From positions 214,576 through 278,575 of the forward strand of contig NZ_QUSW01000010.1 of assembly GCF_003852895.1 (NCBI RefSeq): a stretch of DNA of 64,000 nucleotides, in the 5' to 3' direction. The notes beneath the pieces were generated by a model. That model had not been told where the DNA came from. It worked only from the letters and a program-made list of their open reading frames with translations, and made no database searches. The translations under genes and the position numbers were made by a program. Positions 38,236-49,586 of the stretch are shown here, one piece after another (position 1 is the first letter of the stretch; each line of letters opens with the position of its first letter). Origin of the DNA: Rhizobacter terrae. GTDB lineage: Bacteria > Pseudomonadota > Gammaproteobacteria > Burkholderiales > Burkholderiaceae_C.

Positions 38236-39150
38236 TCAAAAAATCGATCGCCCCGTCAGCGTCGTCAACAGCTCCAGCGCCAGCGACCCCGAGAACGAAT
38301 TCCCCGACTCCGCCAGCGGCGGCGACCACACGCAGATGCCGCATTCGCCCGGAATCAGCGCCACGATGCCGCCGCCCACGCCGCTCTTGGCTGGCAGCCC
38401 CACGCGGAAGGCGAAGTCGCCCGCCGCGTCGTACGTGCCGCAGGTCAGCATCAAGGCGCTCAGCCGCTTGGATCGGCTCACGTCCAGGACCTCTTCATCG
38501 CTGCCGGGGATGCGCCCGTGGTTGGCCAGGAAGCTCACGGCCTTGGCCAGCTGCACGCAGTTCATCTCGATGGCGCAGTGCCGGCAGTACGCGTCCAGCA
38601 CCTGGTCCACCGGATTGCGCAGGTTGCCGAAGCTCTTCATGAAGTGAGCCATCGCCGAGTTGCGGTCGCTGTGGCGGCGCTCGGAACGCTCGACGCGGTG
38701 GTTGTAGTGGATGGCCGGCGTGCCGGAAAGCTTTTCCAGGAAGTCCGACAGCGCGTTCTCCGGCACCGCGAAGCGCGTGCACAGGATGTCCGTGACCACC
38801 AGCGCACCAGCGTTGATGAACGGGTTGCGCGGCTTGCCCGCCTCGTGCTCCAGCTGCACCAGCGAGTTGAAGGGCGTGCCCGAAGGCTCGCGGCCCACGC
38901 GCTTCCACAGGTCATCGCCTTCCACCTTCAAGGCCATCACCAGCGCGAAGAGCTTGGAGATGCTCTGGATGGAAAAGCCCATGCGCGCATCGCCGATGGT
39001 GTGCACCTGCCCATCCAGCGTCGCGATGGCCATGCCGAAGTGCGTCGGCGAGACGTTGGCGAGCTCGGGGATGTAGTCGGCCACCTTGCCCTGGCCCAGG
39101 GTCGGCAGCACGGTGGCATGGATTTGTTCGAGAACGCGGCCGTAGTCCAT
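38236..39150 (-). CDS. glsA: Glutaminase
   Basis: This 304-residue enzyme of the serine-dependent beta-lactamase-like fold hydrolyses glutamine to glutamate and ammonia. The catalytic Ser-x-x-Lys is Ser63 to Lys66 in SIQSISK. Other signatures are NPFINAGALVV and SGVGGGIVALIPG. The start at 39150 gives the usual family length; ATG at 39192 is an alternative. Divergent from the GH3 gene. Together with urease it gives the window two ammonia-releasing enzymes. Confidence 0.94.
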   Translation of the reverse strand: MDYGRVLEQIHATVLPTLGQGKVADYIPELANVSPTHFGMAIATLDGQVHTIGDARMGFSIQSISKLFALVMALKVEGDDLWKRVGREPSGTPFNSLVQLEHEAGKPRNPFINAGALVVTDILCTRFAVPENALSDFLEKLSGTPAIHYNHRVERSERRHSDRNSAMAHFMKSFGNLRNPVDQVLDAYCRHCAIEMNCVQLAKAVSFLANHGRIPGSDEEVLDVSRSKRLSALMLTCGTYDAAGDFAFRVGLPAKSGVGGGIVALIPGECGICVWSPPLAESGNSFSGSLALELLTTLTGRSIF

Positions 39151-39320
39151 GGCGGAGTCGTTGGCGTGGTGCCCGTGGGGCAGGGCAGCCATTCTCGCCA
39201 GTCTGGGCCCGGCGTGCGTTCGGTTGCAGCGGGCAGATGCCAGCGAAATGCGCCGTTTCCGCAATCCGCGCCAGTCGGTTGATGCCCCCTGGTGCCGGAA
39301 TTCTGAGACACTTGCGCCGC

Positions 39321-41303
<1,983 letters not shown>

Positions 41304-41311
41304 GCCCTGGT

Positions 41312-41332
41312 TGCGAGGCCCGTGGCCTCGCA
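41312..41332. terminator. Hairpin between convergent genes
   Basis: TGCGAGGCC (41312-41320) and GGCCTCGCA (41324-41332) form a perfect nine-base stem around a three-base loop. It lies between the GH3 gene and the convergent DUF3617-like gene. There is no T-run, so termination would be weak or factor-assisted. Confidence 0.45.
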
Positions 41333-41336
41333 GGAC

Positions 41337-42083
41337 TCAACTGCAGCTGGGCGCGATGCGCGTCCAGCGCTGCAGCACCTGCATGGTCTGCGTGCCGGTG
41401 GCGATGCCGGGGCCGGCGCCGTCAGGACCGTAGATCCGCTTGAGCTGCTCGCGTGCGAAGGCGGCTTCTTCCGGATCGCTGCTGCGCGTGCCGGCCTCCA
41501 TCGCTGCCTTCATCTGCCTGGCCACCTCCGCCCGCTGCGCTTCGGTGGGCATGCTGGCTTCCAGGCCCTTCTTTGCCCGCTCGCGCTCGGCGGGCGTCAT
41601 GCCGGCCATGGCCATCGCGATGGCCGGGTCCGCGGCGTTGGCGGGCGGCATGATGGTCTGCACGAAATCCATCTTGAGTTCCCAGGTCGCATCGTCGATG
41701 CGGCGCCACGTGCTGGTCACGGTGTTGCCGGGGCAGGCGGTGGTGGTCGAGGAAGGATGCTTCGGGTCCGGCGGGGTGATCGTGCAGCCCGGCACGGCCG
41801 GGGGCACGGTGAGCACCTTGCCGATCCTCGCGCAACTGGTGGCGGGAGGGCCCTTGGCGGTGGTGGTCTGGGGCGGATGGCCGGTCACGATGAGGGTGAC
41901 GGTCCGGTCCCCCGTCGCGCCGTCCCAGTGCTCGCGGTGCTGGCTGCCGCCGCCCAGGTCGCGCACGGTGTCGGAATCCACGCGGTACAGGCCGGGCGTC
42001 GGAAGAACATCCGCGGCCAGCGCCGTGACGGGGGCAGCGGCCGTGAGCAGCCAGGCCCAGCCGGTCAGTGTCGAACGATTCAT
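41337..42083 (-). CDS. Exported DUF3617-like protein
   Basis: This 248-residue protein has a signal peptide ending TALA-AD. The pattern PTPGLYRVDSDTVRD at the start and WRRIDDATWELKMDF in the middle resembles the DUF3617 family of periplasmic proteins, which often have four conserved cysteines; Cys residues are present in SCARIG, GCTITPP and ACPGN. A charged helical region (ERERAKKGLE) follows. Function is unknown. It sits between the convergent GH3 gene and the PAS sensor gene upstream on the same strand. Confidence 0.65.
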   Translation of the reverse strand: MNRSTLTGWAWLLTAAAPVTALAADVLPTPGLYRVDSDTVRDLGGGSQHREHWDGATGDRTVTLIVTGHPPQTTTAKGPPATSCARIGKVLTVPPAVPGCTITPPDPKHPSSTTTACPGNTVTSTWRRIDDATWELKMDFVQTIMPPANAADPAIAMAMAGMTPAERERAKKGLEASMPTEAQRAEVARQMKAAMEAGTRSSDPEEAAFAREQLKRIYGPDGAGPGIATGTQTMQVLQRWTRIAPSCS

Positions 42084-42102
42084 GTGATCCTTCCCTGCGG
42101 CG

Positions 42103-44103
42103 TCATGCGGCCGGCGGCGTGATCCATCCCACGCCGACGCAGCCCCTCACCGCGCCTTGTTCATCGAGAAGCGGCGTGTATACCACGTGCATGCGCTGCG
42201 GCTTGTCGCGGTCGCTGGTCTCGCGGTCGAGTTCGCCGCGCTCTCCGGCCAGGGCCTGCTTCACGGCCTGTTCGTGGCGGGGGTATTCGCGATCACCCAG
42301 CAGGTCCTTCCAGCGGCGGCCCAGCATCTTCACCGGCGGCAGCAGGAAGCGCCGCTCGGCCACGCTGTTGACGAACTGGATGCGCTCGTCGGCATCGAGC
42401 ACCACGATCAGCGCGGACAGGGTCTCGCCCACCACGCGCAAGGTGTCTTCGCTGTCGCGGCGGGCCATGCGCGCTTCATGCTCTTCGCTGCGGTCGCGGC
42501 CGATGAGCGTCGCGCCTTCGAGCTTGCCGCGCCGCGTGACGTGCGCCAGGGCCATCAGCGCGAGCGGATACTGCCTGCCGCCGTCAGCCTCCATCACCGA
42601 TTCGCCGAACCACACGCCGCGGTGGGCGAGCGACGACGACATCGTGTCGCGCAGGCGCTCCACCTCGCCGGGTGCGCAGAACCGATCGATGGTCACGCCG
42701 TCCAGCGGCGCATCCAGCGACAGCCCCAGGCGCTGGCGCGCGGCGGGGTTGAGCGAGACCACGCGCAGCAGGCCGTCGAGCTGCGCCACGCAGTCGTTGG
42801 AGGCGGCCAGCCACTGGGTCCAGAGGCGATGGGTGCGCTCCTGCACGGCGCTGGCGGTGATGTCCTCGGCCACGCCGACCTGCCCCGCCAGGCGGCCCTG
42901 CCAGAAGAAGGGACGCGAGCGGATGGCGAGCTTGACCCGCTGCCCATCGTGCCGGTCCAGCCAGCGCGTGATGGAAAAGGGCAGGCCCTGGCGCACGGCA
43001 TCCACCCAGCGGTGGCGCGCCTCGTCGCGGTCGGCCGAGGGCACGGCATCCAGCCAGCCCCAGGCGAGCTGGTCGGGCTTGAGCCCGTGCATGTGCAGGT
43101 AGGCATCATTGGCCTGCGTCGTGGCACCGGTGATGTCGGCTCGGAAGCTGCCCAGCGGCGACAGGGCGTTGAGCACGCCCAGTTCCGCATGCTGCAGGCG
43201 CACCTGGCGGCCGGTGCGCCAGATGACCCAGGTCAGCGCGATGGCGATGAGGCTGACCACCGTGCTCAGCGTCATGACGAAGGCCTGCCGGCGGTAGAAG
43301 GTCTCCAGCGCGGTCTCGATGCTCTGGGTCACGAGCACGCGCATCGGAAAGCCCGGCACCTTGGCATGGCTCACGATGCGCTCCAGCCCATCGGTCATGG
43401 TCGTGCCGCCCACGAAGTGGCCTTCGGGCTGCACGAAAGCGGCGCGGGCATTCTTCGAGCGCTCGAAGAGCCCGGCGCCCATCAGCGTGCCGAGGAAGGG
43501 CGTGCGCGACAGCACCACGCCGTCGTCGCGCACGATCAGGATGGACCCCACCGGCTGCAGGCGCATGGCTTCGTGGCGAGCCATCAGGCGGTCGAGCCGA
43601 AGCGAGGCGCGCAGGTAGCCGCGCGACGACGGATCGCCGGTGCGCTGCTGCATCCAGATGGGCAGGCGCCAGACCGCGCCGTCGGCGGCGTCGTGGACGG
43701 GCAGGCCGATCCACACGCCGGCGCTGCCCATGACGTTGGGCGGCAACTGGGCGTCGGGTTGCGGCGATGTCTCGATCATCGAAGCCTGCAATCCGGCACC
43801 GGCGGGGCGCAGTGCCGCCAGGGCGGGCTGTTCGGCCGCGCGGGTGGCGATCCACAAGTCCTGCGTGAGCAGGGTCTGCCGCACCTCGCGCATCAGGGCG
43901 GCCATCTGGTCGGCGGTCGCGCGGTTGAGCAGGTCCAGCTGCTGGTAGCTCTCGGCGATCAGCCGGCGATGCTGGTTGCCCGAGAACCACAGCACCAGCG
44001 ACCAGAGCACGGCCAGCAGCACGCCGACGACGATGAAGGGCGCGAGTCCCAGTGCGCGTTCGGGCAAGGCCGAGCGGGATCGCGGCGGCGGTGCGTGGCT
44101 CAT
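42103..44103 (-). CDS. Membrane sensor with three PAS domains and no output domain
   Basis: This 666-residue protein has transmembrane helices near residues 20-40 and 274-295 flanking an extracytoplasmic, double-Cache-like region of ~230 residues. Three PAS domains follow, at about 305-425, 435-550 and 560-665. The protein ends in the last PAS (VGVGWITPP) without a kinase, GGDEF, EAL or methyl-accepting domain. It overlaps the end of the response-regulator gene by four bases. It probably acts as a signal input partner for the kinase and regulator encoded just upstream, which is an inference. Confidence 0.8.
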   Translation of the reverse strand: MSHAPPPRSRSALPERALGLAPFIVVGVLLAVLWSLVLWFSGNQHRRLIAESYQQLDLLNRATADQMAALMREVRQTLLTQDLWIATRAAEQPALAALRPAGAGLQASMIETSPQPDAQLPPNVMGSAGVWIGLPVHDAADGAVWRLPIWMQQRTGDPSSRGYLRASLRLDRLMARHEAMRLQPVGSILIVRDDGVVLSRTPFLGTLMGAGLFERSKNARAAFVQPEGHFVGGTTMTDGLERIVSHAKVPGFPMRVLVTQSIETALETFYRRQAFVMTLSTVVSLIAIALTWVIWRTGRQVRLQHAELGVLNALSPLGSFRADITGATTQANDAYLHMHGLKPDQLAWGWLDAVPSADRDEARHRWVDAVRQGLPFSITRWLDRHDGQRVKLAIRSRPFFWQGRLAGQVGVAEDITASAVQERTHRLWTQWLAASNDCVAQLDGLLRVVSLNPAARQRLGLSLDAPLDGVTIDRFCAPGEVERLRDTMSSSLAHRGVWFGESVMEADGGRQYPLALMALAHVTRRGKLEGATLIGRDRSEEHEARMARRDSEDTLRVVGETLSALIVVLDADERIQFVNSVAERRFLLPPVKMLGRRWKDLLGDREYPRHEQAVKQALAGERGELDRETSDRDKPQRMHVVYTPLLDEQGAVRGCVGVGWITPPAA

Positions 44104-44759
44104 GCGTCCAGCGACACGATGCCCTGCTTGATGGCGTAGCGCGTGAGCCCGGCCACGTCGAAGATCTCCAGCCGCCGCTGGATTTCGGCGCGGTGCGTCT
44201 CCACCGTCTTGATGCTCAGGTGAAGCCGCTGCGCGATCTCGCGGGTGGAGCGGCCTTCGGCGATGAGCTGCAGCACCTCGCGCTGCCGGGGCGTCAGCGT
44301 CTTCTGTTCCTCCGCCTGCCGCGGCGAGTCCGGCACCGCGGCCTGGCGCACGAAGTCGTGCACCAGCGCATCGGCCACCTGCGCACTCAGGAAAGGCCGC
44401 CCGGCGCGGATGGCGCGGATGGCGTCGGCCAGTTCATCCACCGCGGCATCCTTGAGCAGGTAGCCCTGTGCGCCCGCACGCAGCGCCTCGCTCACGAAGT
44501 GCCGGTCGGTGTGCATGGACACGACGAGGATGCGCGTCTCCGGGCAGGCCTGCAGCACCTGCGGGATCGCGTCGATGCCGTTCAGGCCGGGCATGGAGAT
44601 GTCCAGCAGGCACAGCTGCGGCCGCTCGCGCCGCGCGACCGCGATGGCCTCGCGTCCGTCTTCGGCTTCGACGATCTCCGCCCCCGGCTCGATGCTCGCG
44701 AGGATGAGACGCATGCCCGACCTCACCAGTGCATGGTCGTCGGCAATCAGCACACGCAT
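44100..44759 (-). CDS. NarL/LuxR-family response regulator
   Basis: This 219-residue regulator has a receiver domain with acidic pocket DDH at 7-9, phosphorylation site Asp53 in LLDISMPG, and Lys in YLLKDAAVDE. A LuxR-type helix-turn-helix starts near TPRQREVLQLIAEG. It is ten bases downstream of a HisKA_3 kinase gene on the same strand, the typical partner, and overlaps the PAS sensor gene by four bases, so the three form a kinase-regulator-sensor unit. Targets are unknown. Confidence 0.92.
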   Translation of the reverse strand: MRVLIADDHALVRSGMRLILASIEPGAEIVEAEDGREAIAVARRERPQLCLLDISMPGLNGIDAIPQVLQACPETRILVVSMHTDRHFVSEALRAGAQGYLLKDAAVDELADAIRAIRAGRPFLSAQVADALVHDFVRQAAVPDSPRQAEEQKTLTPRQREVLQLIAEGRSTREIAQRLHLSIKTVETHRAEIQRRLEIFDVAGLTRYAIKQGIVSLDA

Positions 44760-44769
44760 GGACTTCCTT

Positions 44770-46917
44770 TCATGCTTTCGATTCCTCCTGCACGCTCGCC
44801 TGCACCTGTGCCAGCGGCCAGCGCCCCCGCACCTCGGTGCCGGTGGGTTCCACGGCCTTCAGCTCGAAGCTGCCGCCCAGCAGCTCGACGCGCTCTCGCA
44901 TGCTCATGAGGCCGATGCCCGATGAATCGGGCCGCCGCTCGCGCGTCAGCGGAATGCCTCGGCCGTCGTCGCGCACGCTGAGCACCACCTGCCCGCTTTC
45001 CTGCCACAGGCGGATCCACACCTGCTGCGGCTGGCCGTGCTGCAAGGCATTGCGCAGGGCCTCCTGCACGATGCGGTAGACGTTGCCCGACCAGTCCGGC
45101 CGCGGCACCACGCCAGCCAGTGCGGCGTCGACCTCCACCGGCACCGAGTAGCGGGCCGATTGCCGTTGCGCATGCCAGCGCAGCGCGGCCTCCACGCCCA
45201 TCTCGTCGAGCAAGGCCGGGCGCAGGCTCATCGCGCGCTGGCGGACCTGGGCGATGCATTCGTCCAGCACCTGCAAGGCGTCGGTGAGCAGGGGCTGGTT
45301 CAGCAGATCGGCGCTGCCGCGCTGGAGCATGCGCAGGCTGATCTTCATCGCGGCCAGCTGCTGGCCCACGTCGTCGTGCAGCTCGCGCGCCAGCGCGCTG
45401 CGCTCGGCGTCTTCCACCTGCATCAGCTGGCGCGACAGCTCGGCCTGGCGCTTGCGCGACTGCTCGATCTCCGTCACGTCCACGCACATCAGCGCGATGC
45501 CGAAGACGCGGTGGTCCTTGGACAGCAGCGGCGCCATCGACACCAGCAGCCGGGCCTGCTTGCCGCTGCGCGCGCCCAGCGTCACGTCGAAGCGCCGGCC
45601 CAGCACCGGCACGCCGCTGGCCAGCGACTGGCGCAGCACCGGCAGCATGGCGCGCAGCCCGTCGTCTTCGATCTCGATGAAGCGCTTGCCGGCCATGTCG
45701 GCAGGGCGCTGGTCGGCCAGCGAGGTGAAGGCCAGGTTCACGCGCAGGAAGCGCAGCTCGGTGTCGAACACCGCCATGGCCAGCGGCGCCTGGTCGAACA
45801 GGGCGGCCAGTTGCGCACCCATGCGCTCGCCCTCGGCTTCGGCCTCGCGGCGCAGCTCGCGCTGGCGACGGGAGTCCAGCCACATGCCCAGGTCGGCGGC
45901 CACCTCGAACAGCACGCTCTGCAAGGGCCCGGGCGCATCCCCGGTGGCGCCGCCATGCACCCGCAGCACGCCCATGCGCTGCGCCAGCGGCGCGACGAGC
46001 ATGCCGATCATCGCCCGCGGGTCGGCCTGCGCGCCCAGGTCCAGCTCGATGCGGTCGGCATTGGTGGCCTGCCGCACGCGGTGCTTCCATTCCTCCAGCA
46101 CCTGCTCCATCGGCCGGGTGTCCGCGCCGATCAGCAGCAGGCTGCAGTCGCTGCGCAGGCGCAGCGCGGCCTTCTGGTCGAGCAGGGCCACGGTGCGCTG
46201 CTGCACGCGGCGCTCCAGGTCCAGGTTCAACCGCTCGACGGCGTTCTGGTCTTCATGGCGGATCTGCGCGATGCGCAAGGCCCGGCGCGCAATGCGGTGG
46301 CCCTGGGCGGAAATGAGCCACTGCGCGAGCGCCGCGGTGAGCACCACCGCCAGCACCAGCGATGCCACGTCGCGCAGGCGCTGGTCGAGCTCCGCCTCGC
46401 GCTGGCGCAGCCCCGCCTGTTCGGCGGCCACCAGTTCGTCGATCTGCGTGTTGAGCGATTCCACCGCCTGGATGAGCACCGGCTGGCCGCTGCGCAGTTC
46501 GCGCAAGGCGAAGCCGATGCGCGACAGCCGCATGCGCTGCGTGAGGTCGTCGACCAGCAGCGGCTCCAGCAGCCGCATGGCGGCGTCGATGCGCACCAGC
46601 CGGGTGGACTCGGGCACCTCGGCACTGTCGCCGCTGGGCAGGGCCGATCGCAGCTGTTCGGCGTTGCGCGCCACCGCCAGCGCATGGGCGATGCGGTCCG
46701 GCCGCTCGGCCAGCGCGACCTGCACGGCGTTCCAACCCCAGGCGGCGGCCATCACCGCGGCCGCGGCGGCGGCCAGCACCGCCAGCCGCAGCTGCCAGGT
46801 GCGCCGCAGGTCGGCCGCCGGCGTGCGTGTGAAATCTGCCGCGGACAGCGCAGGGCTTGCGGCCTCGTCGTCGGAGTCGGCGGCGGGTGATGAGCCCAGG
46901 CTGTCGGCGGATTCCAT
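44770..46917 (-). CDS. HisKA_3-type sensor histidine kinase
   Basis: This 715-residue kinase has membrane helices near residues 42-60 and 184-202, enclosing a helical periplasmic sensor resembling the nitrate-sensor or PilJ type. After a coiled coil comes a GAF-like region (about 245-350), a PAS domain (365-485) and the NarX-like transmitter with phospho-acceptor His514 in ARELHDDVGQQL. The ATP-binding domain has VQEALRNALQHG and GIGLMSMRERVE. The start at 46917 was chosen because upstream sequence lacks domain similarity. Its partner is the adjacent LuxR-type regulator. Confidence 0.9.
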   Translation of the reverse strand: MESADSLGSSPAADSDDEAASPALSAADFTRTPAADLRRTWQLRLAVLAAAAAAVMAAAWGWNAVQVALAERPDRIAHALAVARNAEQLRSALPSGDSAEVPESTRLVRIDAAMRLLEPLLVDDLTQRMRLSRIGFALRELRSGQPVLIQAVESLNTQIDELVAAEQAGLRQREAELDQRLRDVASLVLAVVLTAALAQWLISAQGHRIARRALRIAQIRHEDQNAVERLNLDLERRVQQRTVALLDQKAALRLRSDCSLLLIGADTRPMEQVLEEWKHRVRQATNADRIELDLGAQADPRAMIGMLVAPLAQRMGVLRVHGGATGDAPGPLQSVLFEVAADLGMWLDSRRQRELRREAEAEGERMGAQLAALFDQAPLAMAVFDTELRFLRVNLAFTSLADQRPADMAGKRFIEIEDDGLRAMLPVLRQSLASGVPVLGRRFDVTLGARSGKQARLLVSMAPLLSKDHRVFGIALMCVDVTEIEQSRKRQAELSRQLMQVEDAERSALARELHDDVGQQLAAMKISLRMLQRGSADLLNQPLLTDALQVLDECIAQVRQRAMSLRPALLDEMGVEAALRWHAQRQSARYSVPVEVDAALAGVVPRPDWSGNVYRIVQEALRNALQHGQPQQVWIRLWQESGQVVLSVRDDGRGIPLTRERRPDSSGIGLMSMRERVELLGGSFELKAVEPTGTEVRGRWPLAQVQASVQEESKA

Positions 46918-47041
46918 GCACCCACTGTAGCCCCGCGGCGTGCGCAATTTGGCATCCCGCAGGCGAATCAGGGAATCCCTGACCCCGAAACCCGGGACCC
47001 CCGGATGGGCCCGGAAGCCGGCAATTTCGACACTGGGTGCC

Positions 47042-49096
47042 ATGCTGATCGCACCTCTTCCCGCCAACGAAGCCGAGCGCCTGGCCCGCCTGCACAGCCT
47101 GGCCGTGCTCGACACGCCGGCCGACCCGACGCTGGACGCCATCACCGAGGCGGCCGCGGCGCAGTTCGGCTGCCCGATGGCGCTGGTGAGCCTGATCGAC
47201 GAAGACCGCCAGTGGTTCAAGTCGCGCCAGGGCCTGGACGTGCCGCAGACGCCGCGCGAGCAGGCCTTCTGCGCCCACGCCATCCTGGACGACCGTGTGT
47301 TCACCGTGAGCGATGCACGCGCCGACGAGCGCTTCGCCGACAACCCGCTGGTCACGGGCGATCCGCACATCCGCTTCTACGCCGGCCATCCGCTGACGGT
47401 GGACGGCCAGGCCGTGGGCACGCTGTGCGTGCTGGACCGCGAGCCGCATGATTTCACCGACGAGCAGGCGCAGACGCTGGCCCACCTGGCCCGGGCCGCC
47501 GAAGCCTGCCTGTCGCGCGAATGGCGGCAGCGCCAGCTGGCCGAGAGCGAGGCCCGCCTGCGCGAGCAGGACGCCCGCCTGCGCCACATCTCGCAGCACC
47601 TGCCGGGCGTGATCTTCCAGTACGAGCTGCTGCGCGACGGCAGCTCGCGCTTCCCTTATGCCAGCGAAGGCCTGCGCGAGGCCTGCGGCCTGTCCGCCGA
47701 GGACGTGTCCACGGACGCCGCCGCCTTCTTCGCCCGCCTGCACGCCGAAGACCTCGACGCGGTGAGCGACAGCATCGCCTACTCCGCCCGCACGCTCACG
47801 CCCTGGCACCAGGAGTTCCGCGTGGTGCTGCCGCGCCGCGGCGTGCGCTGGCTCGAATGGCAGGCCACGCCCGAGCGCCACGACAACGGCCATGTGCTGT
47901 GGAACGGTTTCCTCACCGACGTGACCGCGCGCCGCCGCACGGAGGCGGCTCTCGCGGAGACGCAGCGCCGCCTGCAACTGGCCATGCGCATCCTGCAGCT
48001 GGGCATCCTGCACGTGGACACCGAGGCCGGGCTGATCGACCTGGACCGCCGCGCCAGCGACGACCATGGCCTGGACGGCGCCGAGCCGCAGCGTCCGCTG
48101 TGGCGATGGATGGACAACCTTGCCATGCCCGACCGCGAACTGCTGCAAGGTGCGATGTCGCAGGCGTTGTCGCGCCAGGGGCCGGTGCGGGTGGTGTATG
48201 ACGTGCGGCATCCGAACGGCGCACTCGGCCGCGTCGAGCTGCACATGGAGCGCCTGGATGCGCGCGGCCGCATCATCGGCGTGTGCCGCGACGTGACGCA
48301 GGTCGAGCGTGCCGAGCAGGCACTGCGCGATGCGAGCCTCGTCGAGCAGCGCCGCCGCGACCAGAGCGATTTCCTGGCGCGCGTGAGCCACGAGCTGCGC
48401 ACGCCCATGACCGCCATCCTCGGCTTTGCGCAACTGCTGGGCGAGGACGACAGCGGCCGACTGTCAGCTCACCAGAAGCGCTGGCTGGAGCAGATCCGCT
48501 CGGGCGGCCAGCATTTGCTGGCGCTGGTGGATGACGTGCTGGACCTGAGCCGCCTGTCCGCTGGTCACCACACCCTGCGCCTGGCGCCGGTGGCGCTGGA
48601 CCGCGTGCTGCGCGACTGCAATGAATTCCTGATGCCGCTGGCCGCGGACGCCAGCGTGGACATCGAGTTCGCGCCTTCGCCGGCCGGTGCGCGCATCACT
48701 GCCGATGCGAGCGCCTTGCGCCAGGTGCTGGTCAACGTGCTGGGCAACGCCATCAAGTTCAACCGCCCCGGCGGCACCGTCACCACCCGCGTCATCGCCG
48801 AGGAGACGCAGTGCGTCGCCGAAGTGTGGGACGACGGCCCCGGCATTCCCGCCGACCGCCTGACGCAGGTCTTCATGCCCTTCGAGCGCGCCGGCGCCGA
48901 CGGCAGCGGCGTGCGCGGCACCGGCCTGGGCCTGTCGATTGCCAAAGAGCTGGTGGACGCCATGGGCGGAACCATCGAGGCCATCCGCCCGCAAGGCGGC
49001 GGCACCTGCATCCGCATTGCCTTGCCGCGTGCTGCCGACGAAGCCGAAGGCGGTGCCATCGCCAGGGAAGTGCCCCTGCAGGTCCACGCCGACTGA
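47042..49096 (+). CDS. GAF-PAS hybrid-less histidine kinase
   Basis: This 684-residue soluble kinase begins with a GAF domain (about 18-165, with FGCPMALVSLIDEDRQWF), followed by a PAS domain (about 185-300) and a second PAS-like part (about 310-430). The HisKA motif is DFLARVSHELRTP with His450, and the ATPase domain has NVLGNAIKFN, DDGPGIP and GTGLGLSIAKEL. No receiver domain or membrane helices are seen. The ATG at 47042 starts MLIAPLPANEAERL; an upstream in-frame start at 46940 would add a non-conserved stretch. It is divergent from the HisKA_3 kinase gene. Confidence 0.9.
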   Translation: MLIAPLPANEAERLARLHSLAVLDTPADPTLDAITEAAAAQFGCPMALVSLIDEDRQWFKSRQGLDVPQTPREQAFCAHAILDDRVFTVSDARADERFADNPLVTGDPHIRFYAGHPLTVDGQAVGTLCVLDREPHDFTDEQAQTLAHLARAAEACLSREWRQRQLAESEARLREQDARLRHISQHLPGVIFQYELLRDGSSRFPYASEGLREACGLSAEDVSTDAAAFFARLHAEDLDAVSDSIAYSARTLTPWHQEFRVVLPRRGVRWLEWQATPERHDNGHVLWNGFLTDVTARRRTEAALAETQRRLQLAMRILQLGILHVDTEAGLIDLDRRASDDHGLDGAEPQRPLWRWMDNLAMPDRELLQGAMSQALSRQGPVRVVYDVRHPNGALGRVELHMERLDARGRIIGVCRDVTQVERAEQALRDASLVEQRRRDQSDFLARVSHELRTPMTAILGFAQLLGEDDSGRLSAHQKRWLEQIRSGGQHLLALVDDVLDLSRLSAGHHTLRLAPVALDRVLRDCNEFLMPLAADASVDIEFAPSPAGARITADASALRQVLVNVLGNAIKFNRPGGTVTTRVIAEETQCVAEVWDDGPGIPADRLTQVFMPFERAGADGSGVRGTGLGLSIAKELVDAMGGTIEAIRPQGGGTCIRIALPRAADEAEGGAIAREVPLQVHAD

Positions 49097-49135
49097 AAAC
49101 TCTTCAAGACACGAATTCTCTTCTCATCTCCTGCC

Positions 49136-49324
49136 ATGAAGCTGCTGAACGTTCCCTCCGCCTACATCAACGCTCCGGCGACGGCCGACAAGCCCCGCCG
49201 GTCTTTCTTCACCTCCAGCCTGGAAGACCGCGACTGGTTCGGTTCCTCGCACGACCTGGCCGAAGGCCTGATGGTGCGCGAGGTGTTCGAAACCATTCCG
49301 GCCGAGCTGTTGGACCTGGTCTGA
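49136..49324 (+). CDS. Small protein of unknown function
   Basis: This 62-residue protein starts MKLLNVPSAYINAP, with a central SLEDRDWFGSSHDLAEGL. No family is recognised, no signal peptide or membrane helix is visible, and no clear ribosome binding site precedes the ATG. It follows the kinase gene by 39 bases and precedes the DUF3606 gene by ten, so it may be co-transcribed with both. Codon usage fits the surroundings. Confidence 0.55.
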   Translation: MKLLNVPSAYINAPATADKPRRSFFTSSLEDRDWFGSSHDLAEGLMVREVFETIPAELLDLV

Positions 49325-49334
49325 GGAGCGCGCC

Positions 49335-49568
49335 ATGAGCACCTTCAAGGACATGATGCCCCGCGGCAAGGGCGAACGCTTCCTGCCGGCGGTCAAGCGC
49401 CCCCACATCGACACCCGCGACGTGCTGGACACCCAGTTCTGGGCCCTGGTCTATGGTGTCACCGAGTACGAGATCCGGCATGCGGTGAACATGGTGGGCA
49501 GCTGCGCCGACACTGTGTCGCACTATCTGCGCTTCCAGGAGCGCACGGCCTGCGAGGCCCGGCACTGA
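49335..49568 (+). CDS. DUF3606 small protein
   Basis: This 77-residue protein resembles the DUF3606 family: the core RPHIDTRDVLDTQFWALVYG followed by VTEYEIRHAVNMVGSCADTV is the pattern of a short helical domain found in many Burkholderiales. A GGAG site lies before the ATG. Function is unknown; small DUF3606 proteins are often stress- or stationary-phase-associated, which is only general family knowledge. Confidence 0.75.
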   Translation: MSTFKDMMPRGKGERFLPAVKRPHIDTRDVLDTQFWALVYGVTEYEIRHAVNMVGSCADTVSHYLRFQERTACEARH

Positions 49569-49586
49569 TGGCGGATGCGAGCGTGG

